A stretch of DNA of 64,000 nucleotides. It comes from Echeneis naucrates (lineage: Eukaryota > Chordata > Actinopteri > Carangiformes > Echeneidae). Shown piece by piece: positions 11,197 to 22,757 of the stretch. Within the stretch, counting starts at the first letter, position 1. Each line of letters opens with the position of its first letter. The stretch lies in contig NC_042526.1 of the NCBI RefSeq assembly GCF_900963305.1, forward strand, positions 16,745,001 through 16,809,000, in the 5' to 3' direction. A model generated the notes under the pieces. The model worked only from the letters and a program-made list of their open reading frames with translations, was not told the DNA's origin and searched no databases. The translations under genes and the position numbers were made by a program.

Positions 11197-12458
11197 ATGT
11201 CTAAGTACAAACTCTTTTTGCTGAGGCATGGAGAAGGGGCCTGGAACAAGGAGAACCGCTTCTGCAGCTGGGTTGACCAGAAGCTGAGTGAGAATGGGGT
11301 GAAGGAAGCCCAGGACTGTGGCAGGCTCTTGAAGGAGCAGGGTTATAAATTCGACTTAGTATTCACCTCCTTACTCAGCCGCTCCATCCAGACAGCCTGG
11401 TTGGTGCTGGAGGCTATGGGCCAGGAGTGGGTCCCTGTTGTAAAGTCCTGGAGACTTAATGAGCGCCATTATGGTGCCCTGATTGGTTTAAACAGGGCAG
11501 AGATGGCCTCACAACATGGAGAGGAAAAAGTGAAGTTGTGGAGAAGGAGCTACGACATCAGCCCACCTCCTATTGATGAGTCTCATCCTTACTTTCTGGA
11601 AATCTACAATGACCGCAGATACAACACTTGTGACGTGCCAAAGGACAACCTTCCCCGAGCAGAGAGCCTGAAAGAGGTGTTGGACAGGCTGCTGCCATAC
11701 TGGGACAGCATTGTGGTGCCGGAGATAAGAAGAGGGAGGACTGTGCTCATTTCTGCTCATGGAAACAGCTGCAGGGCTCTGCTGAAACACCTGGAAGGTA
11801 AGCCAATGTGCTGACCTAGTGCTCTGTCAGCTTTTGCTTTTGTGGGGTGAATGCATTTAGATCAGTTCAGCAACAGCTCCCAAATTCCGCTTTGAGGCCT
11901 TACAAGTTGCTTTTATTTAAGATATCAGAGTCAGGAAAGGACATATTTCAGTTCCAGAAATAGAAGTTTGAACCTGCACAAAAAGGCCAATGAGTTTATG
12001 TTACGGCGCTGAAATCCATGCTGACCTTTGACTACACTGGTAAGCTGGGGGCTCCGTGTGCCGCAGGCCGCTTAGTTACTTATTACTTATTACTTAATAC
12101 TTATTGTTAGTTAATAACATAACAGCACAGGACCTATATGTTGCTGTCATACATCTGGTAATAAAATAAAAGGTTGAGAGATATCACCAAACTACACTTA
12201 ATCAAAATATTTGATGTGGCAAGCGTGAATGTAGTTAGATGGCTTAGCATGATTTTAATATAACTATGGTTTTATTCAACAGGTATATCGGATAATGAAA
12301 TAGCCAACGTGACTTTACCTACAGGGATACCTGTGCTGCTTGAGCTGGATGAAAACCTGCGACCTGTGAAACCACGACAACTCTTGGGAGACCAGGCAAA
12401 GATTCAGGCAGCCATTAAAAAGGTGGAGGATCAGGGAAAAGCTAAACCATCAACATGA
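11197..12458 (+). CDS. bpgm: Bisphosphoglycerate mutase
   Basis: Makes 2,3-bisphosphoglycerate from 1,3-bisphosphoglycerate in the Rapoport-Luebering shunt; in red cells this product lowers haemoglobin oxygen affinity. Two coding exons, 11197-11797 (exon start 11175) and 12283-12458, give 258 residues, the family's usual length. The phosphohistidine loop is [13 protein letters not shown] with His11. Gly14 replaces the Ser of PGAM1 and PGAM2, which marks the bisphosphoglycerate mutase subfamily. Arg62, Glu89, Arg90, Arg100, Arg116, Arg117 and His188 (in [13 protein letters not shown]) are all at the expected numbers. The start is ATG with [13 protein letters not shown]. Introns are GT-AG. In human, BPGM is next to CALD1, as here. 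Confidence 0.97.
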
Positions 12459-14510
12459 ATACACAAAACTCACTGTAAGACTTAAACAACTCTGGTCCTG
12501 CCTCTTCTCGGTCTCTTCAACCTACTCAAATAACTTTTAATATAACATTAGACAATACAGCAGGAGTTTGTTAATAAGACTGAAAAAACTGCAGCAAGTC
12601 TTACAGTGAAGTTCCGGGTGTGCAGTAATGGTGTAACTCAACCACAGGACATGTGTGTTACAAGTCCAAGTAGGGCAGCAATGTACTGTAAATGGTTCAG
12701 CACTGTGTATTATGTGTAGGCACTGGAACGAATATGGTCCAAATCCTATTAACCTATTGTTCCTCCGTATGCTGTATGATGTTTCTAAAGTGGTCATTTA
12801 TTTGCTCATTATTTCTACCATGGCAGATTAATAGTTACATGGTAAGGGTGAAAAATCATGAAGGAAAATATCACTCACTCACTGATACATTTCATTTACA
12901 CTCATTAGCTTTATTTTTGAAATTGTGCCTTCAGTATTAACCTTGTGCTCCAATTCAGTTACTGTTTAAAAGCCCAAACAGATCCTATGCTTAATTTATT
13001 TAAAGCACTTCATTTACAAACCTTACCTCAGAAAAATGAACAGCCAAGCGGTTCTTTTCAAGAATGGTGAGGCACAGAAATGCTGTAAATATGCAAAAAA
13101 CTGAAATTCTCTACTGGCAGCCAAATTTGCTTTTTTATTAGGTTTGTAATTGCGACACAGAATAAGCCAAGGTAAAAACCGTGGCTACTTGGAAGATATC
13201 TGGTTTTTGCATTGCACTTTTTGAGGATATAAGGATAAACTGTATCCCCTTGTTACAAACATGCAAAAACCATGAGTAGTAAATGTCATTATTCTGGATG
13301 TTTAATAGTAATAATAATAATAATAATTATTAGAATTTAAAATAATTTAATTAAAAAAAAAGATTATATGATTTATTTCAAATTCTAACTTATCATCAAA
13401 CATAAATAGTTATTTGATGTTGCTTATGTTGTGATAACTTGAGGGAAAATCCACTCATTAGTCTGCACTATCTTGTAATATTATGTTACTGCTGTATGTA
13501 GCCCAGGATACTTTCCTGCATGTTGTACTGTGTCTCTTGTGCATCATTTGAGTCTGCTGTTTTCCCACTTTGTTTCTCTGCCACTTTTGTTTTTGTACAC
13601 TGGTCTGTTACATTACCACGGGGAAGAGATAAGTCAAGAACAGGCATTAGATGATACTGAAGTGTAGAAAACACTGATGATAGATTTATAATTTCATGTA
13701 GGATCATTTAATGTCTTCCCTGCTGTCTGCACTGTACCATGGGAGAGTTAGCGTGATGTATTAAAGGGAATCTAATTTTCCTAAAAACATTTTCTTTTTT
13801 GATTTTGTCACATAATGCATTGTTTCGTGGCAGCACAACATTTCAGATGTCACAGTGATATGTTTGGGATGTACAGATATGCTTGCAATTTGGATGTTGG
13901 TTACATCGAGCCCACTGGAAACAATAGCTTCTTCTTCTTTTCTCAACCATTTCTGTAATTTGGACAAACCAGAGGGGCTGAGGCAGTGAAAAACTGTGTA
14001 ATTGATTGAAAATGGAAAGGATAATCACTATGATTCTTGCTCCCATCTCTTCAGCACAAATTATACTATGTAATATAGTATCGTATGATGTATGACCTGT
14101 AGTGTTCAAATGTAGGCTATAGACCAAATAGTGCATTGCAGGGGTGCAGCATCCAGGCATCTACAGTCTACCTGCCATTTTACAATTCTTCCCAGATACG
14201 CTGTCACAAGATAATGAGTGCAAGAAGGCTTAAGTTTGTTCACAGAATACAACGCAATATGTGAAATATTAATTTTAGGAGTACAGCTTTTGTTGTCATT
14301 CAGAAAAATTATTCTTAATTATTCTAAGAAACCAGAGACACAAAGTTTATTATTTTCTCAGAAAAACTTTGGCTCATTGCCTCTTAACTGCGTATAAACT
14401 ATGAATCACTGGTACTAGATTTTAGCACATCCCTAAAGTTAAACTGCTTACATACGCACACACCTCAGCCCTTTGTGAAGTACACTGAGTTGCATCTGGA
14501 GCAGGCGGGG
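12459..14510 (+). other. bpgm 3' UTR and intergenic DNA
   Basis: No coding exon recognised. The bpgm 3' UTR must start here, but no AATAAA stands out close to the stop. An AAT-type microsatellite is at about 13305-13330. Short ORFs on both strands resemble nothing I know. Confidence 0.5.
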
Positions 14511-14517
14511 CTCTTCA

Positions 14518-14589
14518 CACTTATAAACCTCTGGTCACTCTCCTGCTGGTGATTTCCAGCAGGAACAGTCAGTTTGCTCTGCAGACCTG
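14518..14589 (+). promoter_or_regulatory. TATA promoter with a candidate first exon (possible upstream cald1 start)
   Basis: TATAAA at 14522-14527 lies in a short GC-richer patch. About 62 bases later there is a strong donor, GACCTG|GTAAGT, at 14590. This looks like a promoter plus a short untranslated exon. The next + strand gene with an unmatched 5' acceptor is cald1, whose first coding exon starts at 22728. Caldesmon genes are known to use alternative promoters, so a distal cald1 promoter is the simplest reading. It is unproven. Confidence 0.35.
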
Positions 14590-17500
14590 GTAAGTTCATA
14601 TGATTCTATCTTCCACCTTTTTGAATTCAGAGTGGCTTGATTTACTAATCATGACTGATCATAATGTAACTGATAAAATTGTAGCTAGATTTAGTATGTC
14701 ATTAAATGCCATGGCAGGATGGGTGTATGGCTCATTAACAACAATAGAACTTAACGGGCAGGCTTAGATCAGAAAGAGGTACAACAGATTCAAATGGCTA
14801 TGAGCTTTTTGTTACATAGATTTCTCTTTATCTACTCAGAGTAATGACTATAAGTGATTTAATCTAGATGTACTAGCAAACCAAATTAATCTGAAAAGAG
14901 GCCCATGTAAAACTATCTTCCAGAGAAATAAATTGAAAAGATGGCACCAAATATGAATGAAAATATGAATTTATTTTCAATGACAGCAAAATATATAAAT
15001 GTGGACAGCTGAAAGGATTTATCCAAAATATTGCTACATAAGGGCAAGTTGGTCATTTTTAAATGGACTTTACATACTTTCCAATCCAAATATTACAATA
15101 ATAGCAATATGAACTTCTTAAAAGATTCTTGGGTCCAAAATAAAAAAAAATATACATTATATCTATAGAGGAAATTGCATTAGAAAGCTATATATCCATT
15201 GGTGATATGATAATTGGAAGGCAGGACCTATAAGGATATGACAGGGGATGCCACTTTCATTCTCCAATATTATTACAGCAAGCTGAAATGTGCATATTGG
15301 TGCTTAACATATCGATTGCTGCAAACTCCCAGGGTTCCTTTCTGCGAGGCTCAAGATTTGCATCCACAGTGTCCAACACATGGGGAAATACTAAAATTGC
15401 CTTGAGTGTTGTTACAGATACACTGAGCAGGCTGGCTGTGGAAAAGCTGTTTGCTATAGTGGACATGCCAAGTGAGCCTACTATTCCTTAGATGGTATTG
15501 AAGATAAAGGCTACAATCACATGGGGTTGGAGTGTGTGAGTTTACAACCAGGGGCTCCTCTCCTGAGGGGCTGGAAATGTGTTTGGGTTTCTACAGTAAA
15601 GCATCCTCGCCCTTCTTGACCACTGAAGTCAAGGTAATCTTGCATCAAGAAGAGTAAAATTGACTTTATGTTTGAAGTAAACTGTAAAAAAAATAAGAGA
15701 GTTCACTGATTTGTTCTTGCAACGCGTGGACAATTTATTTTGCCCAACATCAAATTTGTATGTTCCAAGCACGGGAGTCAGTATCATACCTGTAACATAA
15801 GATGGTCAGCATGAGCAAAGAGGATTTCTTTTTAAACACCTTGAGTATAATAGTAATTGATTTAAAAGAAGTTAGGAATCAAATTTGACTCATTTGACAC
15901 TGATACAAAGGAGATTCCGCTGCTGGAGCAAAGTGGTGATTTGACTGAGGGGAAGGCTGACTTCCCTGTAGTTGTACAGATGTGTTGCTTTAAATGGGAG
16001 AGGAAATTAGAAAAGACGTTGAGGTCAATGTTAGTGGTTAGTTAGATCAAGTAAGGAGGAAGAACCTTTTATTATAGCACACCAGAAGTATGTAGATGCA
16101 GGATCTGTCTGTTTAATTGTCCACCCGTTGCTACACCACCGGTTTGTCGATGACGTAGCAGCATTATGGAAAGTTGATTCATGCCGATCACAATGGAAAG
16201 ATGTTATTCTTGGATTCCCACTTTGTATAGCAGAAGGTATTTCCTAGAGTAAACCATGCTCGCTGTCCATGATCTTGCACCTTGCCAAGCTGGGACACTA
16301 CAACCAACACTGCCTGTGTACTTCCTTAAAAGGAGGCCAAGTACACCATCTCAGTTGATGGGATGCGGAACAGGGAGTGCACATAGCTGCATCTATTTCC
16401 ATTGAGCTCCGGGCTAAGGAGGAAACTATAACTCAGTTTTGAATTTGTGTCACCAGAGATATTTTATTTAAGGTTCATTGATCACTCAAACATTTTTTTT
16501 TAATCACAGACAAAACACAGCTAGCAACAATCTTCACTTGTGTAAAGTTCATCTGTCATCTGATGGTTGATTCTTTGTGGGTTTTTGGTTGTTAAAACAA
16601 AGCTGAACTACAGAGCCCTGAGTGGAGAGGTGAGGAGCCCAAGTCAGTGTCCTGCTGAGCCTGTTCCTCTGTTAGGAGATGACAAAATGCTCTCTAAGCT
16701 TCACTTCACCACTTTGTGGTTATCAGAGACAGAAAAGCACGCCCTTCATTTTAACCAAACTATAAACAAACATTTTAATGAGCTGTAGAGAAGGTCAACA
16801 CTGCAGTATATTGTGGCTTGCAAACTGAGGGGAATTTCTGTCCTAGTCGAGGACTTTTTCGTGTGTGACCATGTTTGGTCATGTGGTGTAAGCAGCTGCA
16901 ACTTCTTGATTGATTGCAAACGCCTCTCTGGCAACTCTGTATCTATAAGCATGTTGAAAAGCTATCCTCAAGATTCAACAAGAATGTTATCTAATTTTGA
17001 CTTATAGGGTCTCCTGGCAAATCTACATACAGTATTTTGTACATTTAGCTGATGTTCTTCCTCACCCAAAATTACAATAACAGAAACCAATAGATGTGCC
17101 TTTTCATTCCGGAAAACTAAAGAGTACAAAAGTTAAATGAATTACAGCTCTGGATATCCCAAAAGTACTGTATCGCTGCTCTTACCACACAGTTCGTTAA
17201 ACACACTTCTAAAAAAAGGTTGTAGATAATAAAGTCTTTAGTGACAGCAACTATGACAACATCAATGCATTGGATAGAGAACTCAATGTTAATGAATGCA
17301 TTTGAAAAAAAGGAGATATATATATACAAGCCAACTCTCTGCAAGAAAGCAAAAATGTATATTTACCAAAACGTTGACATTCACCACAGAAGGAAATCCA
17401 CCATTATTAATCTGACCATACGATGGAGTAAATCTAATCAATTAAGTTTGAACATTGTGTTGGACACATTAGCCACAAACAGCTACAAGCTACAATAGCT

Positions 17501-19660
17501 TGCTTGGTTAGCAGTAAACTGACAAAATAATGCTTCTCACAAATATTGAGAAGCTTCAATAATAAAAGATGTTGATGACTGCACAGAGTCAGTTTAACTG
17601 CGATGGTGCTCCAGCTGCAGTGGTTGCAAGCAACAGAACAATGAGACGAAACAACTGGGTTTTTATTATAATAAATGAGATTATTGCTATGCAAAAGAAA
17701 ATATATTTGTTATTGTCTGGCTTGATTTTTGTTCAATCCACATGTTGTGATGGATGGAGACAGAGCTGGAAAGAGACCGATATCCAGCTGCCTGCATGTC
17801 TTTTATGCACATTTCCAGATTTAAGTTGTGAGGTCGACTAGATTTGTTTTGTAAGCAAATGTAAATCCTCCATTATGGTCTTTAATAGAACACAATGCTT
17901 TCCTCTGCCTTCTTTTGATGTCTGATTTATACATTGGCAGACTCTCCATAGGGACGCCATCAGCAAGCCAGTCATTACAGAGCCAAACAATACACAAATA
18001 GCACATGACACAGACACAATGCTGGGATGCATAGCTACACAAAGGAGGGCTATGCAATTTGTATAATTATGGGGCTCTTAGTGGGAGTCTTTTAACTTTT
18101 GTGTTGTACACCAACCATGTCTTATAAGATTTCTTATAACATTTGGTGGACCACTTGAGGAATTCTCAGGCCAAATCCTTTGGCTTCAGAAACAAAGGGC
18201 TCATATGAGGGCTTACTGTGATGTAACTACTCTTGATAGGTGGCGACACTAGTATTGGATTAACTCCTTAAAAGCAAACTTATTTCTTCAATAAGCCTGT
18301 TATCCAGTTAAATTAAATCAGTATATTAAAGGAATTATTCATAAGCCAATATTAGGCAATGCCCGAGAATGAACCGTTTAAACTCTCTCTTATTACATAT
18401 ATACATGTATATGTATATATGTGTGTGTGTGGAAATCACACCACTCAGCACATCATATATTCAGCTTTATCTCCATTCATGTGACCTAGACCTCGATGCC
18501 TTTCATTTCAAAGTACAAACTTTCATTTGTACTTTCGTGCTACAGTAGGACTTTATTATTGATCCTGATGTCAGTGGCTGTAGATTTTTCTGATATGGGG
18601 TGGGATGCCAGGTTATCATATTATTTCCTTCTTTATATCTGACTTTGCGTTTCAATATAAATTTGTTTGCTTGCTCTGAATAATGTCTGGCTCTGTCAGG
18701 TTTAGTGTGAGCTGTGTCTTCGGTTCCTGGTCACACATTAAATTATTAAGATTTCAGCATGGCCCAGCAAATCTTTTACATGACACTTCCTTTAATGCCA
18801 ATATTGACAATATCTGGTTGAGCAAAGCAATTGTTCAATGTTTTGGGATATATAACAACAAATAGTAAAGTACCAGTTATCTTAGCTTAGCATAAGGACA
18901 GCTAGCATTACTGCATTCAATATGTAATTACAAGCACCTCTATACTTGTGTAGTTGTATAGAGAAAGATGTCCTATGTGTCTGAGGACAGATCAGTTACA
19001 GACTTACAGCACAAACTGCTGCAGGTCTCATCATGGGGGAATTATGTTGGATTTGCTTGTTACAGCAGAGAGATTGTTAAAAGGGGGGATGCCAACATGT
19101 CCACATGTAAATGAGGAGAATAGAAGAATCTTTATTGTTTTAAGTATATGGGTATATTTAATGACACAAAGATCAATACCTTGATGGAAAGGAATCGGAG
19201 TATGGTGGTGCTCCTAGAACCAGGTCAATCCAAACAGGATGTGATCAGGACTCTGACACGCTGTCTGCCGCTCTACAGAATACAGGAGGCTCCAGCGCCT
19301 ACCTCAGAAACACAGACCAGACTTTGTTATCCACAAATATCCATTTAAGAGCTGCTGTGTTGGTGCATTGCATCTTGTGTTCTTTGATTGTGAGATAATT
19401 CACCTTCAAAGACAGGGCATAATGTCAAAGTGGTACAAATGATTCGGGGGATAAAAAACAATAACAAGGTCAGCAGTTAATAATCAGCATGGTGTTGTAT
19501 CCAGCTACTTCTGATGTGCTTAACACTTACTTACTCAGAGATGCAGGCAAAAGCTGCAGGCCTTTAATGTGCTGAAGGAACAATACTAACACCAATGTAT
19601 GCATTTTTTAATTTGTTACTCCCTTTATTCCTGAACTCTATAGGTCGTTGTATTTTCTAC
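14590..19660 (+). other. Long stretch without a confirmed gene
   Basis: If 14518 is a cald1 promoter, this is intron 1. A decayed coding-like segment lies at about 15240-16440 (listed separately). A TATATG/GT microsatellite is at about 18395-18432. Nothing else is assignable. Confidence 0.5.
15240..16440 (+). pseudogene. Decayed coding-like segment of unknown family
   Basis: Several short stretches in this segment have amino-acid composition like a real globular protein (for example around 15288-15487 and 15905-16000), but they are not in one open frame and carry no consistent splice signals. The base composition is richer in GC than the flanks. It may be an old processed pseudogene or a worn mobile-element fragment. 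I could not match it to a family. Confidence 0.3.
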
Positions 19661-20508
19661 TAGAGTTGAGCCTGATACTTGGCTAAAACCAGTATCCGGT
19701 ACTGATATAGGAATTCTGACGAGTACGAGCAGCACGTGAGTAATACGAGACAATATCCGTGCTGGGCTGAAGGAAAATCCTCCTCAGGGCGTCCTGTGAT
19801 AGGACAGAGCGCCACACGTCATACTCCGAAAGCCACACCCATCGGCGGCACAATTAAAAAAAAACACCGTCCGGTAGTTAGCTTAACGCATTATTTCGAT
19901 ATGCTAGCTGTACCGGAGAAAAAACGCCACAATGAAAAACTCACATGTGTGGGTCTTTCTCATTGTCCCTTCTGTTTGCCTTCATTTTCATGGAGAAATG
20001 ATCCCACTGAATGGCCGGAGGTGACATACATCGACATTTACAACTACCTCATCGAGTCCCATTGTAAGATAATCATTTAACCAATAGCAATAAAAAGTTA
20101 GGCTACATCGACACAGCTACATCATCATTTAAATATAGCTTTTTATAACGCAAACGTTTCATCTGCCCCACTTTATGGGGTTATGGGGTAAAACCTTGAC
20201 TTGTAACAGAAGCTTTGCTTGTGTGATGAGACAGACCTGCATGCAGCCTGCGTTGCGTTTCTCATTCTTGCTGTTTCTTTTTTTCCGGTCAGCTCACTCT
20301 TCTTACCTTCGTGGGATGCAAATGAAGCCGTACTTAAATAAATATAGCAACTTCTAACCAACCCATATTAATAATTTCAGGCTTAAAAATACAAATATCG
20401 TGTAAACCACACCCACTTCCTGTTTAAGTCCCACCCCCTTACAAGTAAGAATACGGATACAGATAACGTCGATGGTTGAACAGATAGTGGTGTATTCGTT
20501 CATCCCTA
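19661..20508 (+). mobile_element. Short hAT-like DNA transposon
   Basis: Imperfect terminal inverted repeats: the left end begins TAGAGTTGAGC, and the right end read on the opposite strand begins TAGGGATGAAC. The element is flanked by an 8-bp duplication, TTTTCTAC (19653-19660) and GTTTCTAC (20509-20516), which match at seven of eight positions. Eight-base target duplications and TAGAG-type ends are typical of hAT elements. At 848 bp it is too short for a whole transposase. A residual ORF (19736-20080) includes WPEVTYIDIYNYLIES, a fragment that may derive from the parental element. Orientation is uncertain. Confidence 0.6.
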
Positions 20509-20516
20509 GTTTCTAC

Positions 20517-21429
20517 ATTAATAACAACCATTTCTAAATATGGTTTGATTCAAGATTTAAGAGTTGCTTCCCTGTTTTGCAGAGAGGTAATGTGCAAAGG
20601 AGTGCCATCCTTTTCCAGGAATGCAATGAGCTGTCATGTTAGAGATATAATGGATGTTTTTGTTAAGTCCTTTTTAGGTCCATTTCTGTTTGTAAACCTT
20701 TGACTGTATATGGTATCAGCCATTGTAAAAACTAAACTATGTCACCCACACTGCACACTACTGGTGGACTTCTCTTCAGATCTGAAGATATGGATACTAA
20801 AATGTGATGCTGAAGTGGCCATCTGCATAACACTGAGAATGATTATAATGCCTTTACTAGACTGGCTTTTAACTTCTAAAATGTAATGTCAACTTTATTC
20901 TGTGAGCTCACACCATCTGGATTCCCAGCACTCTCTGTTTTGGTGAAATTGTTAAAAGGTGCTGTCACACGAATACTCACTTAGATGTCTGTGGATGTTG
21001 TCTGAAGGTATGGTATGTTGAATTGTGAATTCAGCTTATAGATTATTAATGTTTTGTGGGAAACACACAATTAAGTCAAAGAAAAGCCTACAGCTTTAAC
21101 ATAATTCATATATGTATGATAGTCAGACAGGTTCATACACTGTCTAGTTGCAGGTAGTTTCACGGGCTGTATAAGCACTGTTCCCATGGTGGTGTGTTTA
21201 CATTGATTATTCAACTATGATCACATGATCCGATGTTGGACTGACTTCATGAACAGTCTTGTGCTAAAAATATGATGCAGCATCAGACAAACTCAGCTCA
21301 GTAGTGTTGGTGATACCATGGATAGTGGGTTGGAATCAGTGTGAATGGTTGCAGCTGGCTTGTGCTGTCAATGAGGACATTTACTTTAGTTGAGTGGAGA
21401 AACTTCAGTGGTCTTATCTGTCTCAGGTT
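20517..21429 (+). other. Gene-free stretch between the hAT element and the SINE
   Basis: AT-rich sequence with no long ORF, splice pattern or recognisable repeat. Confidence 0.5.
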
Positions 21430-21694
21430 CATGAAGGGTGCTGGCGCCAATCCCAGCTCTCATTGGACTGGTTGCCAGTCTATTGCAGAGCCAACACACA
21501 GAGACAAACAACCACTCACACTCAGACCTATGGACAATTTAGAGTCACCAGTTAACCTAAAGTACCTGGAGGAACTCCACACACAAGGCATGGAGAGAAC
21601 AACTCCACACAGGAAGGCCCCAGGCCAGGAACTGAACCCGTGACCTTCTTGCTGTGAGGCAACAGCGCTAACCACCATGCTGCCATGCTGCCAG
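21430..21694 (-). repeat. tRNA-derived SINE copy
   Basis: Read on the minus strand it starts GGCAGCATGGTGGTTAGCGC, goes on to TGCCTCACAGCAAGAAGGTC and a box-B-like GGGTTCAGTTCC, then TGTGTGGAGTTGTTCTC and GGTGACTCTAAATTGTCCAT. This is the order of a very common fish tRNA-like repeat with a conserved tail. It is not a functional tRNA: there is no cloverleaf or intact anticodon arm. Confidence 0.7.
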
Positions 21695-22323
21695 AAATGT
21701 AGCTATATAGAAGAATTACACCCAAAATTCAAGAAAGTTTCTTAAAACTGGTAACCCCCATTCGCTTCTTGTTGACACTGTCACACTGTCATGACTCAGC
21801 TGTCTTGTTTTGTTTAGTTTTTTTTTCTTTTCAAACTGATTAAATATAATGTATGTGTGTGTGGTCAAGGTATGCAGATTTTGTTAACTTCATATACAGC
21901 ACGGCACTGAAAGATTGCTTGGTAATACTTCCATTAGTGCTGAGCAAAGACTGTAATGACAGGTTGCTTAATGGTTAATCACTTTATTGAAGATTGATGA
22001 GCTAGGATGTGACATTTGTGTGCGAAAGCTTTGCAGAGCTACATGACTATTGAGCAGTTTTATAAATAAAGTGGTTTTAAAGAAACTTATAGGAGATACA
22101 AGTAGTAGGAAGTAGATTTTCATAGGTGCCGAATGTTGAAAAGTAAAACCGACTGCAGCACAACAGATAGTAAAGATGGCAGAGGATGCAACAAACTAAT
22201 ACATTGGGAGAGTCTGAAGTCAGAGATCAGGGAAGGGGAAAGTGTGGGAGAGAGCACGAGTCAGGTTAAGGAGGAGGAGGGAGGCTGAGAGAGAGGGAGA
22301 GGGGAGCAGAGAGGCAGGCTTTG

Positions 22324-22472
22324 CCTTTTCTGGTAGTTAAAGCTGCTGAAAGAACAAGCAGGAATTCTTCATGCTGCACAGGGGCTGAGATATAAACCAG
22401 ACTGGAGAAGTTGATATAGAATAAAAGAGGGTACAGTGCTGTCCATGGACTGAACTTCCATCTACTGTTAAG
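22324..22472 (+). promoter_or_regulatory. cald1: Probable cald1 proximal promoter and untranslated exon
   Basis: A CArG-like box, CCTTTTCTGG, at 22324-22333 differs from CC(A/T)6GG at one base. TATAAA follows at 22391-22396. A possible donor, TTAAG|GTACTG, ends the exon at 22472. The next exon starts at 22728 after TGTCTTTCAG and contains the start codon. CArG boxes bound by serum response factor drive caldesmon in smooth muscle in other vertebrates; that role here is inferred. Confidence 0.4.
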
Positions 22473-22757
22473 GTACTGTAAACCAACAGGCACCGTAGTT
22501 TTTGTTACTTTTTACCAATAAACGAACCCGTCCTGGGTGGTCCCTTATACCATCAGTGCACTCTTTTATGCTTCAGCTCGTACTTGTGTTTTTGTAGGAT
22601 CGTCGTCTACCTAGATAGTTAGAAAGGAAAGACAAAAAAGATTATTTAAGTGCATGATGAGGGATGGATAGATTAATGACTGGGGATATTTGGAACCATG
22701 ATGTGATATTGTATTTGTGTCTTTCAGTGGGAAAGTGAGGAGAATTGTTTTGGCATC

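Noticed and set aside
21630-21694. tRNA gene in the box-B-like sequence
   Set aside because: It belongs to a SINE: the rest of the tRNA fold is missing and the repeat continues with a typical fish SINE body.
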